This document shows positions 10,701-18,628 of a stretch of DNA of 64,000 nt, piece after piece; within the stretch, counting starts at the first letter, position 1, and each line of letters starts with the position of its first letter. A program made the position numbers and the translations under genes. The notes beneath the pieces were generated by a model. It was not told the DNA's origin and did no database searches. It worked only from the letters and a program-made list of their open reading frames with translations. Source of the stretch: Betaproteobacteria bacterium (lineage in GTDB: Bacteria; Bdellovibrionota_B; Oligoflexia; Silvanigrellales; Silvanigrellaceae); contig VGHE01000003.1 in NCBI GenBank assembly GCA_016868315.1, positions 124,001-188,000 of the forward strand, written 5' to 3'.

Positions 10701-10927
10701 TGTCTGAATTGAAATCTCTCATTGCCTGGAACAAAGACAAGCTCAAAGCTGAAGCTCGAAGTTACGCAGGTCAAGCAGAAGAGGCATTAGCCTCTTCAGG
10801 AATGCCTGATCAGGAAACAGCTGAGAAGATCAAACTCTATGCACAGCAGGTCAAGTTAACTCGAGCCGAAGAAGACAGCACATCAAGCGGTGGCGGCGGC
10901 GGCTCCGCCAGTGATGGCGGATTCTGA
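7712..10927 (+). CDS. Large periplasmic TPR-repeat protein
   Basis: 1071 residues. The start is GTG at 7712 with GAGGTG just upstream. An N-terminal signal peptide (about residues 1-36, ending in AAQAQ) is followed by a Pro/Ala/Glu-rich linker to about residue 95. The remainder is almost wholly helical, with TPR-like helix pairs from about 140 to 1030 (for example the A...YQANKPELALAAFELFLKQYP repeat). It ends in a glycine/serine tail. TPR solenoids of this type scaffold protein complexes in the periplasm. The architecture resembles the TPR proteins at 18629-24712, which sit in a gliding-type cluster, so a role in an envelope machine is plausible but unproven. A strong terminator follows. Confidence 0.82.
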   Translation: MKNNAQRLLSSQFVRSLFCSAVVGISLLTVVAAQAQDDEFTDDAAMEQSAEAEPEQPAPKRREPAKAPRNTAPEQPEAAATEAQETSPAAKPNRNLVDTTKTPAMIKPWVFTSEPIFKGPTVKRFQTPADLTGRDRQLLEALDYKPTATKMRLEQIRKLATDLKRLSPKSEAAITATLNMLRFYEEQALVFEWMRVVGASDPAYPDLTGTLKNIRRQQAQRYYDLLLNNPKHPNVKQWKHKQLIARLRLGDPSVRDEAIAALKASNPDDTRELATVGAAIDAGAGRNPSPFGSLETIAQNSTDQYEAAAFKILIAEQQIVTNKNAQAVAILQEVIATCRGIRRGDKEQTPGAILQAAASMLISAGLKSSPTINPEITQTLVNNDLLEYARSYLEQYALANFSKSLPAALKAYGDALAIGNISEDVKIKAEARMLDLNIASNDLRMMQFAWERAVSRGVQRQTPLDSQLVHTINLVSTRFKMTPDKNNADQLVALHDLFVRGFGYYAAREDYALRIVDALFQTKQYPEVIKRSEPLLPRFRDKQNKINAHVFNLKSRAQQMGLGTDIKVAPGAKLSGDAAIAAGYISNADKLRPLLPPHEAEQYLYLTAYVQLLSGQQKPALTRYEEAFTKHPRGSLSSDSAAFLLDTLVQRKELADVEKFTRMFMRMSLIPSRDPYKDLPRLLERTVFDIAKMQSEAKQHEASAARYMAFQKEFPVSPQAPIALERAGASYYQANKPELALAAFELFLKQYPKLATAKEIRWTTAEMSSTSKQHLKAAEHYQVYNTLFPLEGTQRMAALKAAENYRLANKINESLAEYERHLKNLKNPADQVRALRTISEIAVKANNQNAALSALERLSKLVKSPDDVIAVHFSLMTVYQKAGRDDATKKSIATILASKPTTPESFKLQAKAKFTAARYEINSLRTRNVMNQKDLKGALQAIFNDYEKVKTDLLSPCEIPGVDWCALGFYETSKLAGDLSKMLALVEPSKYLDEMAVSELKSLIAWNKDKLKAEARSYAGQAEEALASSGMPDQETAEKIKLYAQQVKLTRAEEDSTSSGGGGGSASDGGF

Positions 10928-10950
10928 AGCTTTCTGCTTGAAAGTCGAAG

Positions 10951-10979
10951 ACAGGCCGAAATCAGGCCTGTTTTTTTTT
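10951..10979 (+). terminator. Rho-independent terminator of the TPR gene
   Basis: ACAGGCC pairs with GGCCTGT around a seven-base loop and is followed by nine or more T. It lies between the convergent TPR and DUF4360-like genes and acts on the plus strand; the minus side has no T-run. Confidence 0.85.
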
Positions 10980-11704
10980 CAGCGACATTTTTCAAAAAAG
11001 ATTTCCAACTCCGTTGGAAGTCCAGGAACCATGCGCAAGAGAGACTCTTCGTTCACAGTTTGTGATTGCTCTTTGCCAACATGCGTCAGTCCCTCAAACG
11101 TGAAATCCAGGCCTACAATCTGCGCTTTGCCACAGGGCAATTGGGGTAAGCTCAATTCGGATTGTACCCCTGGCGCGAGGAACAAACCCTGATTGCGATA
11201 GCGAGCAAATTCCAGAGGCGCGATATCCCACTCACGTCGAGCAATCAGGCGATCTCCAACAAGCAACAAGACGCGCGAACGAAATTGAACCGTGTCGACC
11301 TTCTTAGCTTGAATGTGAGCCTTCACTCCAATGTCTTTGATTCTGTAGCCTGGCTGTGTTTCGACTGTCAGTCGGACAGCACATTCACGCACACCCGAAC
11401 CTCCCGCAGCAATTTTTAAAACGAGGTCCGCAAGTGCCAGCTCCGCCTTGAGGCTATCTCCGGGGTGGTTTTGAATCGTGAGATTTCTGCTGCCAGATTT
11501 CGACGAGGCCTTGCAGCCAGAGCCGAATGCGAACCACTCTTTCACCAAAAATGCTAACCCCGGGGCAGACGTTTTGGCCTCCGCAGCCGGGCCCTTCTGT
11601 GCCGCCTGACCTCGTGCCACTGCGAGGCTAGCCATAACAACCCAAACCGCGCGGAAAAAGTCTCTAATACAAAGTCTCTGCCGCAATTTCTGGTGCAATC
11701 TCAT
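10979..11704 (-). CDS. Exported DUF4360-like protein
   Basis: 241 residues from the ATG at 11704, which is preceded by GGGGGAGGGCTACAGC; a TTG at 11722 overlaps this ribosome-binding site and is rejected. The N-terminus (about 1-36) is basic then hydrophobic with ARGQAAQ, a likely signal peptide. The mature part shows FAFGSGC, a segment GVRECAVRLTVETQPGYRI and later beta strands, the order expected of the DUF4360 family, though more diverged than the protein at 6980-7621. It ends in EKCR. Function is unknown. It converges on the TPR gene. Confidence 0.68.
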   Translation of the reverse strand: MRLHQKLRQRLCIRDFFRAVWVVMASLAVARGQAAQKGPAAEAKTSAPGLAFLVKEWFAFGSGCKASSKSGSRNLTIQNHPGDSLKAELALADLVLKIAAGGSGVRECAVRLTVETQPGYRIKDIGVKAHIQAKKVDTVQFRSRVLLLVGDRLIARREWDIAPLEFARYRNQGLFLAPGVQSELSLPQLPCGKAQIVGLDFTFEGLTHVGKEQSQTVNEESLLRMVPGLPTELEIFFEKCR

Positions 11705-11818
11705 GCTGTAGCCCTCCCCCAAGCAACTCGAAAAAAGAACTTAACAAACTGAATTTCCCGAAACTAAAGTTTTTTCTTCATGATTCCGAAAACAAAAGGG
11801 TTTCAGGGGAGGCACCAC

Positions 11819-12580
11819 ATGTTGAAGTCAGACCGCACTTGCTCGCAACCGCTCTTGCGCTGTTGCTTTTCACTCCTTGTGAGTGCTCTTTTCCTGGCGG
11901 CCTGTAAGAAGACTGTCGTCTCTGACAAGATAACCACGGTGACAACTCCCACGCCTTCTGCGGAGCCTCCCCGAAGAGGTATTGGCGACGGCCTTGCCGA
12001 CACACAAACAGTGATTCGAATCAGTGGCATTAAGTGCTCTGCAGAAAGAACCACAGAATTCGCTCTGAAGGTTGCAGGATTGAAGAACACAGAGTGGGTA
12101 AAGTTTGGGTGCAAGGAAGGTAAAGAAACATTCATCAAAGTGGACACAAAGAAAGGCTACTGCAACATTCTACAGTTGCGCCCGTATGTTTTGCTGGCCA
12201 ACAAGCAAGGAGTAACAATTGAAGAATATTACCGCGAGACAGCCAATTCCAATCACAAATTCTTTTTCAAAGTGACTCAAAGCAATTCTCAAAACAGCAT
12301 TAGCAAAGGTGTGAGAATTTCCTTCGAAGATACGACCGATGCATATATCAGCAAGACATATAACCCTTGCAAGGAAGCAGCAGAGCAGAAGAAGGATTTA
12401 AACACGACAAAGGTTTTTGACGAAATTGAAAAGGTAGAAAAAACCTGCGCACAAGTTCTTGGCATGATCCCAGACAAAGAGGCAGCAGTCGAATGGAATG
12501 ACTTTGAATTCACCGTTGAGAGCGACCAGGTGCAATTCACTGTTGAAGGTTTCCCAGAAATGGGCTGCAGTCCCAACTAA
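11819..12580 (+). CDS. Predicted lipoprotein of unknown function
   Basis: 253 residues from the ATG at 11819, chosen for the strong upstream AGGGGAGG; an ATG at 11780 has no such signal. The signal sequence ends in LFLAAC (lipobox), followed by a Thr/Pro-rich linker. The mature domain contains paired cysteines (GIKCSAE, FGCKEGKE, GYCNI, NPCKEA, KTCAQ, MGCSPN) and mixed alpha/beta character. No family is recognised. It lies divergent from the DUF4360-like gene, with about 115 bases between them for promoters, and its stop overlaps by four bases the stop of the convergent uracil-DNA glycosylase gene. Confidence 0.78.
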   Translation: MLKSDRTCSQPLLRCCFSLLVSALFLAACKKTVVSDKITTVTTPTPSAEPPRRGIGDGLADTQTVIRISGIKCSAERTTEFALKVAGLKNTEWVKFGCKEGKETFIKVDTKKGYCNILQLRPYVLLANKQGVTIEEYYRETANSNHKFFFKVTQSNSQNSISKGVRISFEDTTDAYISKTYNPCKEAAEQKKDLNTTKVFDEIEKVEKTCAQVLGMIPDKEAAVEWNDFEFTVESDQVQFTVEGFPEMGCSPN

Positions 12581-13272
12581 CCAGGCGCAAGTGACTTCAA
12601 AAGCTCACGACAAGCCGCGAACACGCGGTCAAACGCACCTTCACTCAATCGCCCCGTAAAAGTATTCTGCTGACTCGGGTGATAACTGCCCACAAGCCAG
12701 CGTCCGGATTTCAATTGAACCTGAACTCCATGAGCAAATTTCGCGCGTGGTCGGGCAACTTCACCCTCAGCCTCCAACTCTCTCCAAAGGGCTTCCCAAG
12801 CAATATTCCCTAAGGCCAGCATGACCCGCGCGGCTCGAGCCTGTGCGAGTGTGGCTTTCAGAAAATCACGACAGTTGTGAATTTCCTCGGTTGAAGGCTT
12901 GTTGTCTGGTGGAGCACAGTGAACCACTGCAGTGATCATAGCGTTTTTCAAGACAAGTCCATCTGTGCGGTTCTCGGACATTGCTTGGTTGCTGAAACCT
13001 GCGCGGTATAACGCGCGATAAAGCCACAAACCACTTTGATCGCCTGTGAACATACGCCCCGTTCGATTTGCACCGTGCGCTGCAGGAGCTAAACCGACAA
13101 TCAGAAGCTGAGCATTGATGTCGCCAAAATTGGGTACCGGGCGTCCCCAGTATTCTTCGTCTTGAAACATACGCCGCTTTTCACGTGCGACCTTTTCACA
13201 ATGAGTCAAAAGCCGAGGACACCTTTGGCAAGCGATGATCTGCTGCGCCAAGGTGTCCTGCTTTGTTTTCAT
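12577..13272 (-). CDS. Family 5 uracil-DNA glycosylase (UDGb type)
   Basis: 231 residues. It removes uracil (and in some members hypoxanthine or other lesions) from DNA in base-excision repair. Motif 1 is GLAPAAHGANRTGRMFTGD, the family 5 form with Ala in place of the catalytic Asp of family 4. Motif 2 is HPSQQNTFTGRL near the C-terminus. Four cysteines positioned for a 4Fe-4S cluster are seen: CQRC at residues 15-18, then VHCAPP and NCRDFL. Length fits the family. The gene is followed upstream (13297) by a binding-protein gene on the same strand with a 24-base gap, but a shared function is not expected. Confidence 0.9.
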   Translation of the reverse strand: MKTKQDTLAQQIIACQRCPRLLTHCEKVAREKRRMFQDEEYWGRPVPNFGDINAQLLIVGLAPAAHGANRTGRMFTGDQSGLWLYRALYRAGFSNQAMSENRTDGLVLKNAMITAVVHCAPPDNKPSTEEIHNCRDFLKATLAQARAARVMLALGNIAWEALWRELEAEGEVARPRAKFAHGVQVQLKSGRWLVGSYHPSQQNTFTGRLSEGAFDRVFAACRELLKSLAPG

Positions 13273-13296
13273 CAGACTTTGCTCGGAGAAGTGTGA

Positions 13297-14205
13297 TTAC
13301 TTTTTCTTGTCGAGTTCACTGCCGATGTTAATGCCGAGCAACTTTACAGTTTTACGCACACCATCATAATCGGAATCTTTGACCGTAGCGAAGGCATCAG
13401 AGTTGTTGATGCCGCGGAATGCATCGGGCATTTTTGCAACACAGCTCTGGAATGCCTTGGCGATTTTTTCCTTGTTAGCTGTGGTCACTTCCTTGCGAAT
13501 CACAATAGGATCGTTGGGAATGTCATCAGTCAACGTAACGATCTTCACCTTCTCTTCAATGTCTGGAAATTGGGTTTTCACTTTCTCGCGCGCGTCTTTG
13601 ATTTTTCCATCAACTGGCTTGTTGTAGAAAACCGCGCCAGCATCAACCTGACCTTGATAAACTGCAGTTACAACCGCATCGTGCTTGCCCTGGAAGACTT
13701 CCTGACCGGGCTTCACCTTCGCATCCATAAACATCTTCTTGGGCAGAATGTAGCCAGAGGTAGACGCTGGGTCGACGTAGGCGATCTTCTTACCGTTGAG
13801 GTCGCTAATGCTCTTAATGTTTCGGTCGGTACGCGCCAGAATTGCAGCGCGGTATGTTGTTTCTCCATTGCGCGATGCTTTGAGCAATGCTTCTGCTCCG
13901 TAGCGCTCATGAGCGAGAAGGTAGCCAAAAGTCGGCAGGAAGGCGATATCGACTTTCTTGGAGCCCATTCCCTCAATAGCCACGATGTAGCTGTTTGGAA
14001 CTGAGATATCGAACGTCAGACTTGTTTCCTTCTCGAGGCACTGTGCCACGGGTTTCATGCTGGAGATGATCTTGGTGGAGTCGGTTGAGGGAACCATCAC
14101 GAGCTTGAGCGGATGCTTGCGGGTGCCAAGCTTGGAGTCGTCCGCATATGCAGCGACGGAAAAGAGCGATACGAACAGTGCGAGAGCTGCTTTACGTTGG
14201 AACAT
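13297..14205 (-). CDS. PhnD-type phosphate/phosphonate ABC transporter substrate-binding protein
   Basis: 302 residues from the ATG at 14205, preceded by GGAGGGATTTCATT; an upstream start at 14247 has no comparable signal. A signal peptide (about 1-21, ending in AAYA) directs it to the periplasm. The body matches the PhnD/PtxB branch: PLKLVMVPSTDSTK, then KVDIAFLPTFGYLLA, AILARTDRNIKSISDLNGKKIAYVDPASTSGY (two motifs) and DAGAVFYNK. It binds a small oxyanion such as phosphate, phosphite or phosphonate; the exact ligand cannot be read. No permease or ATPase gene lies nearby, so it is either an orphan supplying a distant transporter or a sensor domain protein. Confidence 0.85.
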   Translation of the reverse strand: MFQRKAALALFVSLFSVAAYADDSKLGTRKHPLKLVMVPSTDSTKIISSMKPVAQCLEKETSLTFDISVPNSYIVAIEGMGSKKVDIAFLPTFGYLLAHERYGAEALLKASRNGETTYRAAILARTDRNIKSISDLNGKKIAYVDPASTSGYILPKKMFMDAKVKPGQEVFQGKHDAVVTAVYQGQVDAGAVFYNKPVDGKIKDAREKVKTQFPDIEEKVKIVTLTDDIPNDPIVIRKEVTTANKEKIAKAFQSCVAKMPDAFRGINNSDAFATVKDSDYDGVRKTVKLLGINIGSELDKKK

Positions 14206-14297
14206 AATGAAATCCCTCCGATGTCTGAGCAATGTTGCCCCGGGCATCGCATGTAACGAATATATGCAGGGATTTCAAATCGAAATTTACATCAAAC

Positions 14298-16091
14298 TCA
14301 AGCAACTGACTTTCCTTTAATTTTTTCAGCCTTCTCGCGCAAAACACGCTCTTCGTCTGAGCCCTCTTCCGGGTGTGAGTAGAAACAGGCCTCCACCTGT
14401 TCCTTCGTAAAGAAATCACGGGCACACGCACTGCATGTATAGCAGGCATTGTTACGGCGGTAAGGCTTCATTTCTCGCTTGCGCACGAAAACCTCGGTCA
14501 CCTCAGGAGCAACTCCTGTATCAGAAGTGATGCTCTCCAAAAGTGAAGTATCGATCCTGATTGTCTTGTCCTTTAAAATCCTCTCCTGTTTGACATTTAG
14601 TTCGAGGTTTTCTCCCTCGGGGGGAGCCTGGAGAATGGCAAGAACGTCTGCACCCATACTATCTGTGAGCGAGGGTTGTTCTGCTATCGCAGCAAATTCG
14701 CTGGCCTCTTCGAAGGCTCCACCAAGCGACTCGACGCCGAAATCATCTGCTCCAAGAGCATTGAGGGAATCAGAAATATCGCCACTGAGCTTCTCGGCAG
14801 CAGGCCGAGCCTGCGCGCTCTCTTTCGCATCGGGATCCACTTCATTAAATGATTCAGGCGTCGCAAATGCCAAAGCGCTCAAGGCCGATGCACCTTCTTC
14901 TGCGACGCGTGATCCCACGTTATCCTGACCTGAGAAGAGTTTGTGCGCGTCGTTCTCTTCCTGCGGACTAAGATCGAGTTGCGCCGCAGCACCTTCAACA
15001 ATTGCTCGCATATTGGTTTCTGCAACCGGCTTCACGCTGGGTGGTTCTTCGGTAAGAGCCAGCTGCGCATCGAGGTCATCGCTCAGGGATGCGCCTTCGT
15101 CCTGCAATGCTTGTTCCGCGCCACTTAACACGTCCTCGGACGCAATGGGTGTCAACGCATCAGACGTCACAGTCTCAGATTCGGTGAGACTTTCCGCAAG
15201 TTCAGTGTGGCTCTCTTCAAGCTGAGCTGACAACTCCGACGCACCTTTTTGCGTGCTTCCCAAGGTTTCGTCGTGTATTGTGACCGCCTGAGATGTGCTC
15301 TCGACCGCTGCCGTTATTGTTTGAGACGCTTGAGGCGTAGCACTTTGCTGTTCGGATTCAACAGCAGCCAGCGGCTCTTCTGAGAGCGCCGCGAGAGAAT
15401 CCTGCACAGAAGCAGGCACATCGACCGAGACAGCTGCGACGTGTTGCACGGGCTGAACAACATGTGCAGTCGGCGTTGTGCCAGGGGCAGCAGGATTGGG
15501 TGAAGCAGCGGCCACTCGCTGTGTGGTCTCACGAGTCGTTGCGGTTTGAGATTGTGGCACGGCTGATAAAGGCGCTTTGTGCCCGAGTGCTTGTTGTTCC
15601 TTGGTCAGCGTGCTGAGCATTTTGGTGTGCTCGGTTAAAGGATCGATGCGCTCAAGAGACCGCACCCCATGCGCGGCAAGGCGTTGCATGTAACGGACCT
15701 GAACCCGCCTGAGTGCTACTTCAAACTGAGGGGTTGGCTTCATTTTGGAGAGGCAGCGCTCAAAGCATTGTTCTGCGTCGTCACAGTTTACAAACCCTCG
15801 CCCGCACGCCGTGCAGGCGTAGTGTGCAGCATTGCCTTGGAGGGTGGCTCCGGCAGGGCTACGCAACCTGAGCTCGATGGTGCAGCGGCCGAGGCAATCA
15901 AATGCCTTGTCCAAAACTCCGTGCAACTTGCCGCACAAGCCACAGACAAAGCCGCTGCGCACCCGATACACACGGGGCTCGCCCGGACTGGAAAGACTGC
16001 GCCTCTGTGCCAAAGACCCAGAAGCAGCCCCCCCTTTGGCATGCGCAGAAGCGGCAGCAGGTTCCAATAACCCACGCAAGTCCTTGGCCAT
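14298..16091 (-). CDS. Protein with three zinc-knuckle modules and a long acidic linker
   Basis: 597 residues; family not recognised. Two related metal-binding modules lie near the N-terminus (CGLCGKLHG...CLGRC and CTACGRGF...CFERC, about residues 50-115), and a third lies at the C-terminus (CSACARDF...CFYSH, about residues 555-580). Each has the form C-x2-C, about 13-14 residues, then C-x3-[CH], with an aromatic before the last pair, so each probably binds one zinc. Between them lies about 400 residues rich in Glu, Ala, Ser and Gln with no obvious fold, likely disordered. No signal peptide is visible, so it is probably cytoplasmic. A nucleic-acid or protein-binding role is inference only. 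Confidence 0.8.
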   Translation of the reverse strand: MAKDLRGLLEPAAASAHAKGGAASGSLAQRRSLSSPGEPRVYRVRSGFVCGLCGKLHGVLDKAFDCLGRCTIELRLRSPAGATLQGNAAHYACTACGRGFVNCDDAEQCFERCLSKMKPTPQFEVALRRVQVRYMQRLAAHGVRSLERIDPLTEHTKMLSTLTKEQQALGHKAPLSAVPQSQTATTRETTQRVAAASPNPAAPGTTPTAHVVQPVQHVAAVSVDVPASVQDSLAALSEEPLAAVESEQQSATPQASQTITAAVESTSQAVTIHDETLGSTQKGASELSAQLEESHTELAESLTESETVTSDALTPIASEDVLSGAEQALQDEGASLSDDLDAQLALTEEPPSVKPVAETNMRAIVEGAAAQLDLSPQEENDAHKLFSGQDNVGSRVAEEGASALSALAFATPESFNEVDPDAKESAQARPAAEKLSGDISDSLNALGADDFGVESLGGAFEEASEFAAIAEQPSLTDSMGADVLAILQAPPEGENLELNVKQERILKDKTIRIDTSLLESITSDTGVAPEVTEVFVRKREMKPYRRNNACYTCSACARDFFTKEQVEACFYSHPEEGSDEERVLREKAEKIKGKSVA

Positions 16092-16226
16092 ATTGATCTC
16101 CCCCGGAACCTCTGCGGTTCTCAGATTTATCGGTTGAATCGAATCGGGGTTTATGCCAAAGGAGACATCTATGCGGAGTCGCTGGAGTTATTCCTGCCTG
16201 CGCACTGTCATTCTGGGGGCTCACTC

Positions 16227-16508
16227 ATGCCAATTCTCACGATCAAAACCGACAAAAAATCTATTGAAGTTGAAAAAAATGCGTCAATCATTGACGTGTG
16301 CGAACACCACGACACCAGCATTCTCTTCGGTTGCCGCGACGGTGCCTGCGGCGCATGTATGATTCGTGTTGTCGAGCACCCCGAAAACCTCAGTAAGATG
16401 GAAGAGCACGAGCGGGACTTTCTCGAAACCATGGCAGCACGTGAAGATGAGCGACTCGCTTGTCAATGCCGCGTGCTCGGCGACGTTGTGGTTGAAGTTT
16501 CCGAGTAA
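16227..16508 (+). CDS. 2Fe-2S plant-type ferredoxin
   Basis: 93 residues from the ATG at 16227, with GGGGG upstream; a longer frame from 16134 has no support. The family pattern is clear: GCRDGACGAC gives Cys36, Cys41 and Cys44, and the fourth ligand is Cys79 in RLACQC. It is a cytosolic one-electron carrier with a 2Fe-2S cluster. Its stop overlaps the dapF start (TAATG), so the two are translationally coupled. A partner reductase is not visible nearby. Regulation is unknown; the promoter must lie in the 135-base gap shared with the divergent zinc-knuckle gene. Confidence 0.9.
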   Translation: MPILTIKTDKKSIEVEKNASIIDVCEHHDTSILFGCRDGACGACMIRVVEHPENLSKMEEHERDFLETMAAREDERLACQCRVLGDVVVEVSE

Positions 16509-17482
16509 TGAAGCCCCTCGAATCGTTTTTCACAAGCGCGCTGAAAATCGAAAAATGGCACGGTGCGGAAAATGATTTTCTGTTCGTGAACGCGCCGGAT
16601 TTAGAGTTCGCGGTTGAAAACTCGAGCCACTTGCAGTCGTGGCCGGAGGCGGCCGCTGCGCTGTGCCAACGCAACACCGGGCTCGGCGCCGATGGTGTGG
16701 TCGTATGGACGCATGACGCCATCACAAAAAAAACAGCAGCTGCCATTTGGAACAGCGATGGTTCGCGCGCACAGACCTGCGGAAATGCTCTGCGCTGTCT
16801 GGCCGCTGTGCTTCTTGAAAATAAACTCTGGAATGGCACGAGCCCTCTCGAAGTGCACGAGCTCGATGAAAGCAGCACCAAGTTCAGTGCGGGGGTGCGC
16901 ACTTTTGCATGCCTTCGTTCGGCAATCCAAACAGAGAGCTCTGAATTCACTGCTGCTGTTGGAATGGGGACAGCAATCGCACTCCGCGCAGGTCTTTTGA
17001 CTGCACAAACGCAGCGGCTGAATGCTCAACATGCTCCTGCGTGGATGCAACAGATCTCAGCTCTCTCGTTCGTTCAACTCGCAAATCCGCATCTTGTCGT
17101 GCGGCTCAAGCCGGGGAGTTTTACGAACTTCAATAATGAACTCTTTTGCGAAATGGGGCGCTACTTCCAATCCGAGAAGATGTGCGAAGAACTTGGCATT
17201 CCCCTCTCAAACATTGGCTTCATTGAGGCAGACCCTCAAGCGCAAAACACGAATGTTCTGAATGCAATTGTTTACGAACGCGGCGCGGGTTTGACTCAAT
17301 GCTGTGGCTCAGGCGGTTGCGCCATGCGGGTGGCGTTGAAAGAAGAATCAAACGGGTCGGTTCCAGAGCTTCTGAAACTCAGAATGCCCGGAGGCGTGAT
17401 CGCCATCTCGGAGTTGGACAACGAACTCATTCTCTCGGGTCCCGCACAAAAAATCGCCCGCCTCGAAGCCACATTTCTTTGA
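16508..17482 (+). CDS. dapF: Diaminopimelate epimerase
   Basis: 324 residues. It interconverts LL- and meso-diaminopimelate for lysine and peptidoglycan synthesis. The two catalytic cysteines are present: Cys91 in QTCGNALRC and Cys266 in ERGAGLTQCCGSGG. The N-terminal HGAENDF corresponds to the family G-N-D-F substrate motif. It is about 45 residues longer than usual DapF. The ATG overlaps the last base of the ferredoxin stop codon. A convergent DksA-like gene ends 73 bases downstream, with no clear terminator between. Confidence 0.9.
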   Translation: MKPLESFFTSALKIEKWHGAENDFLFVNAPDLEFAVENSSHLQSWPEAAAALCQRNTGLGADGVVVWTHDAITKKTAAAIWNSDGSRAQTCGNALRCLAAVLLENKLWNGTSPLEVHELDESSTKFSAGVRTFACLRSAIQTESSEFTAAVGMGTAIALRAGLLTAQTQRLNAQHAPAWMQQISALSFVQLANPHLVVRLKPGSFTNFNNELFCEMGRYFQSEKMCEELGIPLSNIGFIEADPQAQNTNVLNAIVYERGAGLTQCCGSGGCAMRVALKEESNGSVPELLKLRMPGGVIAISELDNELILSGPAQKIARLEATFL

Positions 17483-17555
17483 AACTGGATAGAACCCAAA
17501 CTTCAAAGCGACGCAGCGCCGCGGACGGGCGATTGTAAGACACGCGGTGAGCGAC

Positions 17556-17954
17556 TCAGCCGCGGCGTCCTCTTTCAAGCTCTTCTTGATAGCGGAGTGA
17601 GTAGAGAACCCAAGGCTGAACCTCAAGACGGCGGTAGCCGATAGGCTCGCCAGTTCCCTCACAAAGACCGTACGAACCGTCGTTGGCCTCGATTTTCTTG
17701 AGAGCTTTCTCAACCATTGTCAGTTTGTGACGATCATGTTCGGCGAGTTTCATGCCAACGTCCTGAGCGGTTTCAACCGAAGCGAGGTCAGCCTCATCGG
17801 CGAGGTCGTCACGGCTGATTTCGTACATGCCTTCCGCTTTTCTTTCGCGTGATTTCTCGAGTAGCGTCTCACGGATGTTCAGCAACACGTCCTTAAGCTT
17901 CACAACTTCATCGGGTGTGAGCTCTTGAAGTTCCTTAGAGACCTTTGATGCCAT
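17556..17954 (-). CDS. DksA/TraR-like regulator with a degenerate zinc finger
   Basis: 132 residues from the ATG at 17954, preceded by AGGAGG at eight bases; earlier in-frame starts are weaker. A long coiled-coil region (about 10-85) carries an acidic tip (DDLADEADLAS) like the D-x-x-D-x-A tip by which DksA reaches the RNA polymerase active site through the secondary channel. The C-terminal module keeps the fold signature YGLCEGTGEPIGYRRLEVQPW but has only one of the four zinc cysteines: Thr replaces the second, and Leu/Tyr-type residues occupy the second pair. Likely a transcription regulator that works without zinc, like known cysteine-poor DksA paralogues. Confidence 0.82.
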   Translation of the reverse strand: MASKVSKELQELTPDEVVKLKDVLLNIRETLLEKSRERKAEGMYEISRDDLADEADLASVETAQDVGMKLAEHDRHKLTMVEKALKKIEANDGSYGLCEGTGEPIGYRRLEVQPWVLYSLRYQEELERGRRG

Positions 17955-18215
17955 TTCAGCAACCTCCTGCTGCATCAGTAGCCAGCCTGACTGACTCAAT
18001 CAAAATCGTTTTGCTCTAGACACTTTGGGACGTATGTATGCACCAGCTTAAAGATTTTGTAAACCGCCCTGCCCCTTGACCAAGAATTCAGCCATATCAG
18101 GCATTTTAGCCTGATTTTAGGGAGGTGGGAAGGTGCCGGCTCGAGGCCAAAAGCCCAGCAGCGGAGATAAATCAGCGAGTCAGGGGGGGGAGGCCGAGTT
18201 GGAGCGCAGAAGCGC

Positions 18216-18602
18216 TCACTCGGAGAGAGGCGGGAGTGTGGCGCCCTCTAGGGCATGGATGTCCATATTCTCCCGGAAATTATTGCGAAGCTCGATGAGC
18301 GAGTTGAAACGTCCAGAGGCTCGGCTCTGAATAACAAATCCCTCGGGGGCGCGGGCTTTTCCCTCTATGACAGCCTCGCTAAAGTCCACATACTGCACCT
18401 TACGCCCACGGGCATCGCGTGTGACTTTCACTGTCGCGGAAGGTGAACCAGAAGCGCTCTGAAGTGCTCCCGCTTCGGCACGAGCGGACGCTCCTGTCGC
18501 CGCGCTGTCGCCCCGTGCGAATTTTGATTGCAACAACACGAGTCCAGCCAGAGCAAAGGCAATGACTCGCACCACCAGTACCGACCGTTCGAGAAAGGTC
18601 AT
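18216..18602 (-). CDS. Small membrane-anchored or exported protein, last gene of the TPR cluster
   Basis: 128 residues from the ATG at 18602, which has TTGGAGGGTCGA before it; an ATG at 18632, overlapping the upstream stop as ATGA, is an alternative giving 138 residues. Residues 1-30 form one hydrophobic segment (signal peptide or anchor). The rest is Ala/Ser-rich, then a conserved-looking end: VQYVDFSEAVIEG, GFVIQSRASGRFN and LIELRNNFREN. No family is recognised. Its position at the end of the TPR/barrel block suggests an accessory envelope role. A weak resemblance to a frame at 36958-37248 is noted separately. Confidence 0.7.
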   Translation of the reverse strand: MTFLERSVLVVRVIAFALAGLVLLQSKFARGDSAATGASARAEAGALQSASGSPSATVKVTRDARGRKVQYVDFSEAVIEGKARAPEGFVIQSRASGRFNSLIELRNNFRENMDIHALEGATLPPLSE

Positions 18603-18628
18603 TCGACCCTCCAATAATACTGTGTGCT

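Noticed and set aside
13570-14004. Plus-strand 144-codon ORF opposite the PhnD gene
   Set aside because: Antisense shadow with no ribosome-binding site; the minus-strand gene has clear family motifs.
18096-18118. Hairpin ATCAGGC/GCCTGAT in the gap before 18216
   Set aside because: Only a weak T-run on the plus strand and no plus-strand gene upstream; on the minus strand there is none. Not called a terminator.
17955-18215. Possible tRNA or small RNA in the dksA-18216 gap
   Set aside because: No cloverleaf or TTCGAATC-type T-loop was found here or in the other gaps.
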